From: Chlorocebus sabaeus
Lineage: Eukaryota > Chordata > Mammalia > Primates > Cercopithecidae
Length of the DNA stretch: 64,000 bases
Reading direction: 5' to 3'
NCBI RefSeq assembly: GCF_047675955.1
Contig: NC_132911.1
Coordinates: forward strand, 69,659,133 to 69,723,132
The notes below the pieces were generated by a model that ran no database searches, was not told the origin of the DNA, and saw only the letters and a list, made by a program, of their open reading frames with translations. Positions 1-10,074 of the stretch are shown piece after piece. Position numbers and translations under genes: made by a program. Every line of letters starts with the position of its first letter. Within the stretch, counting starts at the first letter, position 1.

Positions 1-1329
1 AGGTAAAAGAGAAAAATAAATAAATGCGTATCACAATGGTTGATAATTGTGTGCACCCAGCTTTATATATGCCGTCAACTAAAATACCACAATGGACAAG
101 CTAAGTCTCTCAACGACAGTGATCAAACACTGCAATAGGTCACCACTGCACATGCAGTCACTCAAAGGGCCAAGATCTCAAGAAATTTTTTCATAAATGC
201 AGGTGTACAAAAAGGACAGCTCTTTATTTACTGAGGAAGTTTCAATGTTTTTACTCATACACACAATGCTTACACACAGTCAATGTTGTGATAATACACT
301 TTCGAGGAGTCGAATTTGCAAAAAATGCATAAAATTAATCAGAACTCTTTAAAAGTCTTTACACAATTTGTACCTCCAGTGTTAGAAATGATATGAAAAT
401 AAAATACATAACAGAGCAAACTGTAAAAAAATGATGCAGACAATTTAAAATAGTAGGGAAAAACTAAAATAAGAAAAAGACCAAAACAAAAAAACTAAAA
501 AGAAAATTTGACATATGAAAAAGTGTATTACAGGATAGGTTATGGGCAATTGGATGGAGGGAGTCTATAAGAGTTGGTCAACTTTCATGATCATTAACTA
601 TGTTTTGAAGTCTTGCACCATGATGAATAGCTACGTTTTTTCTTTTATCACATAGCTTTCCTCAGACAGTATGTTCACAATCACTTTCTATTTAGTGCTG
701 CTCTTTTTGAAATCCTTCCATGACTCGATATACACCAACATGAGCATTACCTATTAAATTTTTTTTGGCTTCTGTGCCATGCTTCTATGTTGTTTTGTGT
801 ACATGGAAATCTATTCTGCACACACTCATGTACGGATCACAGATTTGGTGGAAACAACACTGATGATCAAAGACCAACACCATTGCATATTTTCTTACAC
901 TATTGTGCAAGTTAGTTATTTTTGAACTGGTTGGTAATTTTGATACCTCCTTTAGGAAAATGTGGTTTTAATTAAAAGCTCCTGGAATTTCATCAGCTAA
1001 AAGAAATGTCAACGCAGACAAATGATGTATTTTTAAACTGAAGTTTTAATCGTTGCCATATTGCATGGTCAGTCCATTCATTTGAATTTTCTGCCAAATG
1101 TGAATAAAGACAATAACAAGGTAGCTGTTCCACCGAACATGATGCAACTAACATTATACAGCCCTACAACCAAAGATGAATGAATTCCTTTGCCAGAATT
1201 CGGCTTTCAGGATTTCAACATTTGGGATTTTAATCTTTCAGGATTATTACTTTAGGGATCTTACATTTTAAGGATTTTGATCTCTCGAGAGTTCAACATC
1301 CTGGATTACAGCATTCAAGATTGTGTCTT
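1..1329 (-). mobile_element. MULE/MuDR DNA transposon relic (Ricksha-like), main segment
   Basis: Read on the minus strand, 534-751 still shows a decayed MULE transposase C-terminus: GNAHVGVY followed by EEG/KEQH-like residues at about 695-751, and HPIAHNLS at about 534-560, separated by stop codons. About 1190-1329 is a string of degenerate copies of 'GGATTTTgAtCTTTCAGG', typical of the long terminal repeats of Ricksha-type MULEs, so the element starts on the right and runs leftward. Positions 1-530 lie downstream of the transposase remnant and include an AATAAA on the minus strand near 220; this part could be element 3' sequence or unrelated DNA. The opposite terminus is not in the window. 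The family name is from memory; the MULE assignment rests on the transposase residues plus the terminal repeats. Confidence 0.5.
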
Positions 1330-1632
1330 GCCGGGCGCGGTGGCTCAAGCCTGTAATCCCAGCACTTTGGGAGGCCGAGACGGGCGGATCACGAGGTCAG
1401 GAGATCGAGACCAGCCTGGCTAACACAGTGAAACCCCGTCTCTACTAAAAAATACAAAAAAAATAGCCGGGCGAGGTGGCGGGTGCCTGTAGTCCCAGCT
1501 ACTCGGGAGGCTGAGGCAGGAGAATGGCGAAAACCCGGGAGGCGGAGCTTGCAGTGAGCTGAGATCCGGCCACTGCACTCCAGCCTGGGCGACAGAGGGA
1601 CACTCCGTCTCAAAAAAAAAAAAAAAAAAAAA
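1330..1632 (+). mobile_element. AluY, Old World monkey AluYR-like, full length
   Basis: Complete dimeric Alu with A-tail. It is flanked by the 13-bp target site duplication AAGATTGTGTCTT (1317-1329 and 1633-1645), perfect on both sides. Diagnostic bases GCTCAAGCC near the start and GAGATCCGGCCACTGC in the right arm are those I associate with the cercopithecid AluYR subfamilies. It has few decayed CpGs, so it is young. It interrupts the terminal repeat of the MULE relic, whose sequence resumes at 1633. Confidence 0.9.
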
Positions 1633-1664
1633 AAGATTGTGTCTTTCAGGATTATAATCCAACC
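1633..1664 (-). mobile_element. MULE relic, right terminal segment after the Alu
   Basis: The sequence after the Alu tail repeats AAGATTGTGTCTT and continues TTCAGGATTATAATCC, the same GGATT/CTTTCAGG pattern seen at 1190-1329, so it continues the interrupted terminus. Confidence 0.5.
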
Positions 1665-1694
1665 CCACCACCACCACCACCACCACCACCACCA
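1665..1694 (+). repeat. (CAC)n trinucleotide microsatellite
   Basis: About ten uninterrupted CAC/CCA triplets immediately outside the MULE terminus. Confidence 0.95.
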
Positions 1695-1734
1695 GCCCTG
1701 CCCCAGTCACTCACTTGAATGGCTTTGTAGTCAA

Positions 1735-1855
1735 AGTAGACTTTCCATTAGCAAGTATGAATTGAGAACACTTTTGTAATTCTATTACTTAGCATGTTGC
1801 CTGATACATAATAAGTGTTTTGTAAATGTTAGATGGATGATGGATGAATACATGA
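1735..1855 (+). mobile_element. L2 3'-end fragment
   Basis: TTAGCATGTTGCCTGATACATAATAAGTG...AAATGTTAG...GGATGAATA follows the pattern of the L2 3' terminus (TAGCACAGTGCCTGGCACATAGTAAGTGCTCAATAAATG), heavily diverged. Confidence 0.45.
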
Positions 1856-2739
1856 AAGAAACCAAACCTGGTCATTAGATTTGTCTACAGTTATTTGTCC
1901 TTTGGAATAAGCATAATCATCATCCTCATCAAATGAGCTAAATCTATTTACACAGATTTGAAAAAGTGCAGAGAGATTAAAGGATAGAGAAAATAAAAGG
2001 AAAAAACCCATATGTTCTGTCTGAGCTCTTAAAGTTGTGTTATCTGCAGTACACATTTGTCAGGTATATACTGATGTGTTAGTTAACCTTATACGTGTGT
2101 AGGATTTATCACCCCAACTACATTATCAGCTTCTTAAGATCTAAAAACATAACTTATAATTACCTATATCTTCCCCTCAACTTCCACTTTTACATCAGCT
2201 GGCTTAGCACCTGGCACGTAAGAGGTACTCAGTAAATATGGAATGTAGCATGACTCAGTGCTACTATATTCAGCTAAAAGCTGAGTGGTCAATTTATTCT
2301 CATGTGCTATAGATAAATGCTAGTTTCATCTCCCTGAGACTTACCCAGCCTTTATCCTGAGGTTCCAGTCTCTGATTGACATAATGATACTATTCTCTGG
2401 GTTGCAAACACTGGCCATAAAGATGATAAGGAAAAGATAAAAAGTTTTCAACTCAGAGCTCAAGTCACTAAAATTCTAAATTACAGTAGCAATTGTGACA
2501 ATAATTATAATAACAGTAAGTTAAAAATGATCATTGCTAGTTGTGATTAGAATAGGTATGATTTAACAATTTATTTTGCTCTAATAATTCAGAAAGAGTT
2601 TAATATGCAGTTTCTGAAATAAAAGACATCTGAGAGGTTCGTATATTTGTGTTAGGTTGCTGAAATCCAAAAGAATAAAATATCATATTATCAAGTTTAG
2701 AAGTGATAAATTGTTCAAATTTAATTGTTTAAAGTTCTT
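1856..2739. other. Unassigned sequence
   Basis: AT-rich DNA. Apart from the possible exon at 1868-1943 I see no repeat or gene. Confidence 0.5.
1868..1943 (-). other. Candidate 76-bp coding exon (unidentified gene)
   Basis: On the minus strand a strong pyrimidine tract (about 1946-2000) with a possible branch point (TTTAATC) ends in AAATAG at 1944-1949. The following 76 bp is open in one frame and encodes an acidic peptide containing FDEDDDYAYSKGQ. It ends GACCAG before GTTTGG, a usable but weak donor at 1866-1867. I do not recognise the protein, and no partner exon was found elsewhere in the window. It could be a chance combination; the low-complexity GAT run makes an acidic peptide easy to obtain. 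Confidence 0.25.
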
Positions 2740-3030
2740 GGCCAGGTGTGGTGGCTCACACCTGTAATCCCACCACTTTGGAAGGCCAAGGCAGGTGGAT
2801 CACTTGAGGTCAGGAATTTGAGACCAGCCTGGCCAACGTGGTGAAACCTTGTCTCTACTAAAAATACAAAAAATTAGCTGGGTATGGTGTTACGCACCTG
2901 TAATCCCAGCTACTGGGGAGGCTGAGGCAGGAGAATCACTTGAACCTGGAGGCGGAAGTTGCAGTGAGCCGAGATTGCGTCACTGCACTCGAGCCGGGGC
3001 ACAGAGCAAGACTCCATCTCAAAAAAAAAA
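2740..3030 (+). mobile_element. AluS
   Basis: Full dimeric Alu of AluS type (GGTCAGGAATTTGAGACCAGCC, GTGGTGAAACC) with a short A-tail. A weak GTTCTT duplication lies at 2734-2739 and 3032-3037. It is in head-to-tail tandem with the older AluJ that follows. Confidence 0.9.
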
Positions 3031-3040
3031 GGTTCTTATA

Positions 3041-3333
3041 CACCAGGCCCAGTGGCCCTATAATCGCAACACTTTGGGAGGCCGAGGCAGGAGGATCACA
3101 TGAGTCCAGATGTTCAAGACCAGACTGGGCAACATTGTGAGACCCCATCTCTACAAAAAGTTTAAAAACTAGGCAGGCATGGTGGTATGTGCCTGTAACC
3201 CCAGCTACATGGGAGGCTGGAATGGAAGGATTGCTTGAGCCCAGGAGACTCAGGCTGCAGTGAGCTGTGATCACACCACTGAACTCCAGCTTGGGCAACA
3301 GAATGAGACCCTCGTTCAAAAAAAAAAAAAAAA
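3041..3333 (+). mobile_element. AluJ
   Basis: Older dimeric Alu with AluJ features (GGATCACATGAGTCCAGATG, CTGGGCAACATTGTGAGACCCC) and many substitutions, ending in A16. Confidence 0.9.
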
Positions 3334-3716
3334 TTTGTTTAAGGAATAAAGCACTAGATTCCATCAAGACCAAATAACTGGGAAGGGAGGGAGGGAGGAA
3401 AAAAGGGGCTACAAAAGACTGCAAGATTCTCAGATTTTGCCAGTCTTTGACCTCATTGCTCTGCTCACCTCTCAGTACTGAGCAGCCTATCACCTGCAGA
3501 TTCAGCTCAGTTGGTTGTTTGACCCAACCCTGCACACCTATACAAAGCTGGATTAGCCAGTGTGTTAATGTCCTTGTGCCTAGGCATGAGACATAGCACT
3601 CCATCAGTAAAGACTATTGAGCATGCACCTGTCTCCTATACACATACCTTTATTTATATGTAAACTATATATGAGTTATGCTGCTGTAATATATTCATCA
3701 TAGGACATACATAAGG

Positions 3717-3737
3717 ATATATATATATATATATATA
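3717..3737 (+). repeat. (TA)n microsatellite
   Basis: Uninterrupted AT dinucleotides, about ten copies. Confidence 0.9.
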
Positions 3738-3840
3738 AAATCTTCATTGGCTTTTATTGGCAATTCTAGAATCGGGAAATGCTTCACTGTATACAATGGA
3801 ATGTTTCCAAAAGAATAATTTTTTTAAAGAATGAAATAGT

Positions 3841-3887
3841 GACCCAGATAGCCCAGTCAGTAGAGCATTAAATTTTCAAAGAATGAG
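3841..3887 (+). pseudogene. tRNA-Lys-like 5'-half fragment
   Basis: GATAGCCCAGTCAGTAGAGCAT followed by AATTTTCAA aligns with the acceptor, D-arm and anticodon region of tRNA-Lys(UUU), whose D-arm reads GATAGCTCAGTCGGTAGAGCAT. The A-box core TAGCCCAGT is retained. Similarity stops after the anticodon arm; the variable loop, T-arm and B-box are absent, so it cannot be a functional tRNA gene. It is either a truncated tRNA pseudogene or a relic of a tRNA-derived SINE. Confidence 0.55.
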
Positions 3888-4938
3888 ATAAAAACAAATG
3901 TAAACAGCAGTTCTGTTATGTCCTTTCTTCACTCCTGTGAATCACCGCATACTCCTTGGGACAAATACTCTTAGCTTGGAGACCTCGTGTGAAAGTTGGC
4001 CTTGCAAGCCCCCTTTGTGTGTTTCTCATCAGGGTGACTGTGCTTTTGCCTTGGCTTCTTGATCTGCCCTCTGGCTTCCTCTTCCTACCTGCCCACCAAG
4101 GGCCGCCCCTCTCTTCTGAACCTACTCATCCAGACTCCTAAAACTGATTTTTTGTCTGTTTGCAATCCTTTACTCCTGAGAGCATGGACCTTGCTCTTAA
4201 ACCTCAGTCACAGACCAGGGCTTTGATCTGCAAACATTACGGAACACCTGCAGCCACTGACCTGGCTCGACCATTGGCTCTACCTGGAAATTCATGCTGT
4301 CATATCAAACCCTTCAGAGTGCTTGGCTACCACAATGCTGCTCCTCGGGAAGTAAAACAAGAGATCTTCAAAGAAAGCAACCATCTAGTGTTTCTCATAT
4401 CAACAACATGTACTCTCCTTTCTCTACTCCTGAGTTACATAATATACAAGCAGGGATGTGTCAATGTGACAGACTATAGCAGCACAAATCCGAGTATTTA
4501 TTATAATACATGTCTAGTATATCTTTGGTGTTGGCTCTGTTGACTTTCCTATCAATCGTTAGTACACTAATTAAATCAATATTCATTTATTACCACATTT
4601 TAGATTAGATTAGCTTTTTCCTCTTTTTGCCATCTGGTGTATCTTCTTCCACTGCAGTCTCTTTCAAATATGTAATCTAAGGGTTATAAAACTCTGTGAA
4701 AATGTACTAACCAATACCACAGTTAAACAAAAACTTTCAAAGGAGAAGAAAATCACTCTGTTCAGCTTTCCTAAAGGATCAATCAGCTGTGAGTGTGACA
4801 TCAACAATCAGACTCATCCGTAATGTTCAGCAGCCCCAAAGTCACAGTGTAATTTTGATTCTCTGAAATCAAGAGTGACAGACTCAGAGGTCTGGCCTCA
4901 GCTTCTCTTCTCATGCTTAGATTCTGTCATTCTTGAAA

Positions 4939-4979
4939 TTCTCCTTTGATAAGAGTCTGTTATTCTCATCAAAGGAGAA
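4939..4979. repeat. Perfect 12-bp inverted repeat, 17-nt loop
   Basis: TTCTCCTTTGAT (4939-4950) is the reverse complement of ATCAAAGGAGAA (4968-4979), so either strand could fold into a hairpin. No function is implied. Confidence 0.8.
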
Positions 4980-5429
4980 ATGTAATAAGCAGATTTAAGA
5001 TAATCTTGTGTCCAAAGAGCTATTTGTAAGGGTCATGAAGTATGTCTAGATTTGATTATCTCACAGGAAGTGTTGCAATGAAGAAATAAAGAAAAGGCAG
5101 GAATGAAAAGTGTCCTATACATATAAACAAAAGGAACAACTGCAAAACAATCCTAAAACAAAATCTAAGTACAAAGCATTCTAAACAGGGTAACTATTAC
5201 TAAATTGACACAAAGAAACATTGAGAATGAAAGTATAATCATATTTAACAATTGCTTTATATCTCACCTCATAAGCCAGGGAATTGTAGGAAAAATCCAT
5301 GGCTAGATAAAATGATAGTAATGAAAGATGAAAATAAAATAGGAACATTCACCAACACTGCATTGTTTCAACAAGGAATAGTTCATTATTAGAGAATATT
5401 AGTAAAACATAAACACTTCTGGTTTGATT

Positions 5430-6110
5430 ATTATATTTTTCAGGTCTAAAACTTCTAGTTCATTCTCTTTCAAATATGCAAGTTCACTCTTTATAGTTTC
5501 CAGTTCCTTGATGAAATGTTTAAGTCTGAGTTTTCTCTTCATAAGCATAATATACATGTTTATGTCAATTTGCTTTTGGTAATTCTACTGTCCAGGTGGC
5601 TCATGGGCCTGTTCCTGTATTCTGTTGTTTACGGAGGTTCTGATTCATGTTTTTTTTGTCTCCTCGTGTGCCTAGTTATCTTTAATTGTGTAATAGATGT
5701 CATAGTGGAAAAAACAAAAAAGACTTTACAGTAATAATTTGAGTCTAAGGATAATCTTTCTCTTCCTCCGAGGAAGGATTTTTCATTTGCTTCTGCTGGG
5801 AAGCCAGGTACTAGCAATCTAGGATCCATTTGATCAACTTCAGACCTTCAGAAGTTTGGGGGCTCCCAGAGGACTTGAAGCCTGCTTAGGATCCATGAAA
5901 GTGTTGGTTTGTGTCTGGTTCACTACTACGATGCAGCCCTTTGGTTCCCCATCTTCAATCTGGGTGTTCCCATGGATCACCCTTGAAATCACTGGTCTCC
6001 AGCTTTGATTCCCTCTCCTCTGGGAAGCTATTACAAGCATTGCTCAGCCACCTGTTCCGGATTGGCAAATGCCCCTCCAGGCAGAAGTCATTCCAAAAGC
6101 CAGACTCAAG
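5430..6110. mobile_element. Ancient L1M/HAL1-type LINE fragment
   Basis: A succession of phrases matches a common old LINE-1-lineage repeat that I know from many loci: TTCTAGTTC..., GTTTCCAGTTCCTTGATGAAATGT, CTGTATTCTGTTGTTTACGG, TCCTCGTGTGCCTAGTTAT, TCTTCCTCCGAGGAAGGATTT and GATGCAGCCCTTTGGTTCC. It is strongly decayed with no usable ORF. Family name and orientation are uncertain. Confidence 0.45.
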
Positions 6111-6384
6111 TTTCTGAATTTCTGTCTTCTTTCAGGTCTTGCTAAGGTAATTCTTTACTATCTTGACAGTACTTGGATGTTTTTAGAAAGATTTTTATAT
6201 ATCTCACCCAGCTTTTTCAATTTCGATAAGAATGCTGATCCAAATTACCTAGTCTAACATTTTAAAAGGTCAGAAATCTAGTCATACTTCAATTTTAAAC
6301 ACATGCTGAAAATTCAATGGGAAAGTAAGCAGTCAATAGACATCATTGTTCTTTTAAACAACTATTAAACAACTAATATATGTC

Positions 6385-6410
6385 AAATTTTCTACAACAC
6401 TAAAGGAGAT
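6385..6410 (+). repeat. 26-bp direct repeat, left copy
   Basis: Begins AAATTTTCTAC and ends AAAGGAGAT. It is identical over all 26 bases to 7904-7929, while flanking bases differ immediately on both sides. The two copies bracket the antisense L2. Confidence 0.9.
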
Positions 6411-6532
6411 GTCATGGTTTTACTTAACAATATGTAATTCCAAAGAAATTATTCACACAAATTTTAAGATAGATTTGATTCAAATCTGTATTAAAAGTAT
6501 AAATAAATAAACCTCCATGTAATAAAAATATT

Positions 6533-7770
6533 ATTCACTCAACAAATATTTATTGAGGATTTATTATGAGCCAGTCATATTTTAGGTGCTGGGAATACAT
6601 CAGTGAAGAAAACATAAAAGTTCCCTGCCCATGTGGTACTTATATTCTAGCAGTAATATATGACAAAAAAATTTAACATATAAAACAGTAAAGTAGATGG
6701 TATATTATATATGAATATATAGTATATTAGAAAGTAATGAGTATTATAAAATATAGTAGAACTGAGTAAGACATTAAAAGAGTCAGGAGAGGGAGAAGGT
6801 TTATAATTTTTCCATAGATTGAACAGAGTAGACTTCATTGAAAAGATGAAATTTGACAAGGCTTGAAGGTAAAGATGGAGTTGCCCATGTGGATATCTCG
6901 GGGCAGATGGAACGGCCAGAGGGAAGACACTAGGTGTGACTGTGTCCATCCTGATCATGAAACATCTAGGAACCATAGGGCTGGGGTAGAATGAGAAAGT
7001 AAGAGAGGAGGTGAGGAGGAAAGAATGAGTTAAGAGAGATAGTGGGAGATGGAGGGTGAGGACAGGTCTTATACAGCTTTAAGGGCTGCTGTGAGAACTT
7101 CAACTTTTAATTGCACTGAACGCAGAATGGATTTGATCATTCTGGCTGGGGCATTGAGGATAAGTGGAAAGAAAAACAGAAGACGAGATAAGAGCCCACT
7201 GCTGTAACACAGATTATGCAGTTTCAATATACTTTCGATGTATTTTCAAGGTAGAATCCAGAGATTTTTACAAATTAGATGTGGGATGTGAGATAAAGAA
7301 AGAATGCAAGTACATGCCTCCACGATTTTTAGCCTGAGCCACCAGAAAGGTGGAATTGCCATCTACTGACAAGGGGAAGGCAGAGGGTACAGCAAGTCAG
7401 GGAAGAAGATTGGGAGTCCAGTTTGGGTTGCATTTGAACATATCAACAAAACAAAGGGAGATATATATCCAAGTTGGATATACAAATTGGGAGATAAGGT
7501 GAGAGACCTGAACTGGAAATATAAGTGTGGGACTCTTAAGCTAACAGTTTATATTTAAAGCCATGAGACTCAATGAGGTTCTCAAGGGAATAAAAATAGA
7601 GAACAAAAATGTGAAAGACTGAGAACTAGAACATTAAGAGGTCCCAATACCATTCACATATATTGTTTGGAGAGATAAAAAGAAAAAGCTGAATGAAGGA
7701 CAACAGAAAGACAATTTGAGAACAATAAGAAAGAATATACAAAATTAGAAAAACAGAGGAAGTATGGCCA
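6533..7770 (-). mobile_element. L2 LINE, 3' half including ORF2 remnant
   Basis: The left edge CTCAACAAATATTTATTG...GAGCCAGTCATATTTTAGGTGCTGGG is the reverse complement of the L2 3' terminus. Further right are L2 coding-region phrases in antisense: GATTTGATCATTCTGGCTGGGG, GATGTGGGATGTGAGA, TTAGCCTGAGCCACC, AAAGCCATGAGACT. It is one of the longer L2 copies here. Frames are broken throughout. The element has no poly(A), as expected for L2. Confidence 0.75.
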
Positions 7771-7903
7771 GTAATTATTCCCTCTCTGGCCATCCCTTGC
7801 CAGACACTGTACCTCTCTCCCTACTGTTCCTTGACCTTCTTGAAGCTAGAAGTAGATGTCATTCAGCTAGGCAAGCCAGGACCATCAGTATCCCACACCT
7901 CAG

Positions 7904-7929
7904 AAATTTTCTACAACACTAAAGGAGAT
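7904..7929 (+). repeat. 26-bp direct repeat, right copy
   Basis: Identical to 6385-6410, 1,519 bp away. It is too long and too exact for chance, and is unexpected beside a repeat as old as L2. Confidence 0.9.
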
Positions 7930-8268
7930 TTTTCAGAATCATTAGATACAGGAGAGGCCAAGAATAAGTTTTCATCTACTGACTCCACAGTCGTGTAAAA
8001 AAATGTGACAAGGTAAAACTTCATCGCCAATATCACTCATGTCCCTCCCTCTCTATCTCTCTTCCATACAATGACACCAAATCTTCAACCCAGTGGGTAG
8101 CCAGTGACTTCAAACTAATCTCTATCAAAATGTACCTGTTCTGAGTTTTAGAACATCACAGACTTATCCTCCACTAGAAAACAAAAGTGCTATCATCTGA
8201 GAGTGATTTAGTGTGTGATTCTACTCCAAAACATTTGCACTTAATCGCAACTTTCAGAACTACTCTAT

Positions 8269-8620
8269 TGATTACAATGGACTGACTGTGTCCCACCAAA
8301 ATTCACATACTGAAATCCTATGTGATGGTATTTAGAGGTGGGGCCCTAGGGAGCTGATTAGGTCATGTGCATTGAACCCTCATGAATGGGTTTAGTACCT
8401 TTTTAAAAGGGACCCCAGAGAGCTCTCCAGCTCTTTTCCATGTGTGAGGACAGCAAGACAGCCATCTATGAACTAGGATGAAGGCCCTCACCAGACACTG
8501 AATCTGCCAGTATCTTAATTTTGGATTTCCCAGCCTCTAGAATGGTGAAAAACAAATGTTTGCTGTTTAAGCCACCCAGTTTATGGTAATTTTTTTATAG
8601 TAACCAAAATAGACTAAGAC
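8269..8620 (+). mobile_element. MLT1-type solo LTR (ERVL-MaLR)
   Basis: Characteristic MaLR text runs in order: TGTGTCCCACCAAAATTCACAT, GGTATTTAGAGGTGGGGCCC, CTGATTAGGTCATG, CCCTCATGAATGGG, GACAGCCATCTATGAAC, CTCACCAGACACTGAATCTGCC, TTTAAGCCACCCAGTTTATGG and a terminal AGACTAAGAC. No internal region is attached on either side, so it is a solo LTR. No clear 5-bp duplication remains. Confidence 0.75.
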
Positions 8621-9914
8621 GCTGATTCAAGTGAATGAGACAAGGGGTTTTTTGGAACCATGGCAAAGCTTCACCAGAGAAATGAAAGGAGGGCTGAGCA
8701 TACGCCCCCACAAGAGGTCCTGCCTGGAACTGTTCACAATGAATGCTGCTAATCACCCTGGTTGGCCGAGGCTGGGCAGGCTTCTTCTTAGAATACCTAG
8801 GGGACATTTTAACTTGAGATTTCCTATAAGCAAAATAAAGCCACTTGACAAACACTGAGCTCACATTATGAAATGAAGTATATTCAGACTACCAGTGAAT
8901 CTGGACATTGATTTCATTTAAATATTAAATAGCATCATCTGAAACAGCCTGTTTTAGGTAAAAATAAAAAATCAAATACTGGCCTTTTCATTTGATTCAA
9001 TCTAATAGACATATGTACATGTTTATTTTAATACACAGACATAACTATTTTGTGGCTTTGTTGGCAAAGTCTAACTATTTTTCTTACCATTTGTGGCTAC
9101 ATAAATCTGCATATCACTGGAATTATTGCTGGAGACATGTGTCTCTTTGAATGTGAATGAACTCAGCAAAATGCATTCTACAGAGTGCCTTCTGCCACTG
9201 GTGTGGTGGAGGTCTTCGGGCTAATTATTTAAAGCTGACTTCAGCCTGTAAGACTCTTACCCACACTAAGAAGCCCTTCTTGCAATCCTATTTGACCCTT
9301 TCAAGCCCATTTCACAGACGTGATGAGTGTTGTCATCTTAGCATCACTAAATGTAACCTACTGCTTTAAGTTCCTTTCCTTACACTTAACAATGTAATTT
9401 TGCTACTCTGACTAGAAGGACATCTATGGGTCCTTGTATTGTTTTTTTCTAAAAAGGAGGATTCTGCTTCCCAGCAGTTGTGCAACCTTTGTCAATTCCC
9501 TGCGATAGACCCTGAGTAGATGTTCATCCCACCTGTTTCCTCTTCTTCCTGGAATCACAAGGTACCAGGCTTCCTTAAAATTAGGTGTGGCCACGTTGCT
9601 TAGTGAAATGTGAGTAAAAATGGTGTATGTCACTGCTGGACACAGCAGTTAAGAACAACTACTACTTCTACACTTTCTCTCTGACCTCAGCTCCCAGCCA
9701 GGGGCAGAGACTCCATGGGCAGACTCTGGGACCCTAAGGATGGCATATCCACTAGATGAAAACAGCCTGTGTCTCAAATGACTCTGTGATCCTCTCTGGG
9801 GCTCTCACTGGGTTGAGTGAGAAACAACCCTTAATTACGTTAGATGATACAGATGTTTGGCGATGTTAACAGCGATATTGGCGATACTAGCCTACTCTGT
9901 TGAATAAACTCCCC
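8621..9914. other. Unassigned sequence
   Basis: No recognised repeat or gene. Confidence 0.5.
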
Positions 9915-10055
9915 AACATTTTATTTCCTCATCCGTAAAATTTTCAAAATAATAGAACCTACCTTGTAGGGTTGATGTTAGGATTAAATGAGATAGCAAA
10001 TGTAAAGCTCTTGGCACAGAGTAAAGCCATATAAATGGTGGCTACTTTGTAATTA
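9915..10055 (+). mobile_element. MIR SINE, 3' part
   Basis: TTTCCTCATCCGTAAAATTTT...CCTACCTTGTAGGGTTGATGTTAGGATTAAATGAGATA...TAAAGCTCTTGGCACAGAGTAAAG is the MIR core and 3' end in sense orientation. Confidence 0.8.
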
Positions 10056-10074
10056 CCATCATCATCATCATCAT
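10056..10074 (+). repeat. (ATC)n microsatellite
   Basis: About six ATC triplets, directly at the MIR 3' end. Confidence 0.85.

Larger units (their letters stand above)
3334..5429. other. Unassigned sequence
   Basis: No gene and no repeat family that I can name, apart from the small items listed separately (TA repeat, tRNA-Lys-like fragment, 12-bp inverted repeat). A 127-codon open frame at 4160-4543 shows no recognisable domain and is not called a gene. Confidence 0.5.

Noticed and set aside
1..530. 3'-UTR of a leftward gene (AATAAA on the minus strand near 220)
   Set aside because: The segment is directly downstream of the MULE transposase remnant and may be element sequence; the hexamer alone is not evidence of a gene end.
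2936..3604. 222-codon minus-strand open frame
   Set aside because: It runs through two antisense Alus and shows typical Alu-derived peptides; not a gene.
4160..4543. 127-codon open frame
   Set aside because: No recognised domain, splice context or promoter, and within the length expected by chance for a window of this size.
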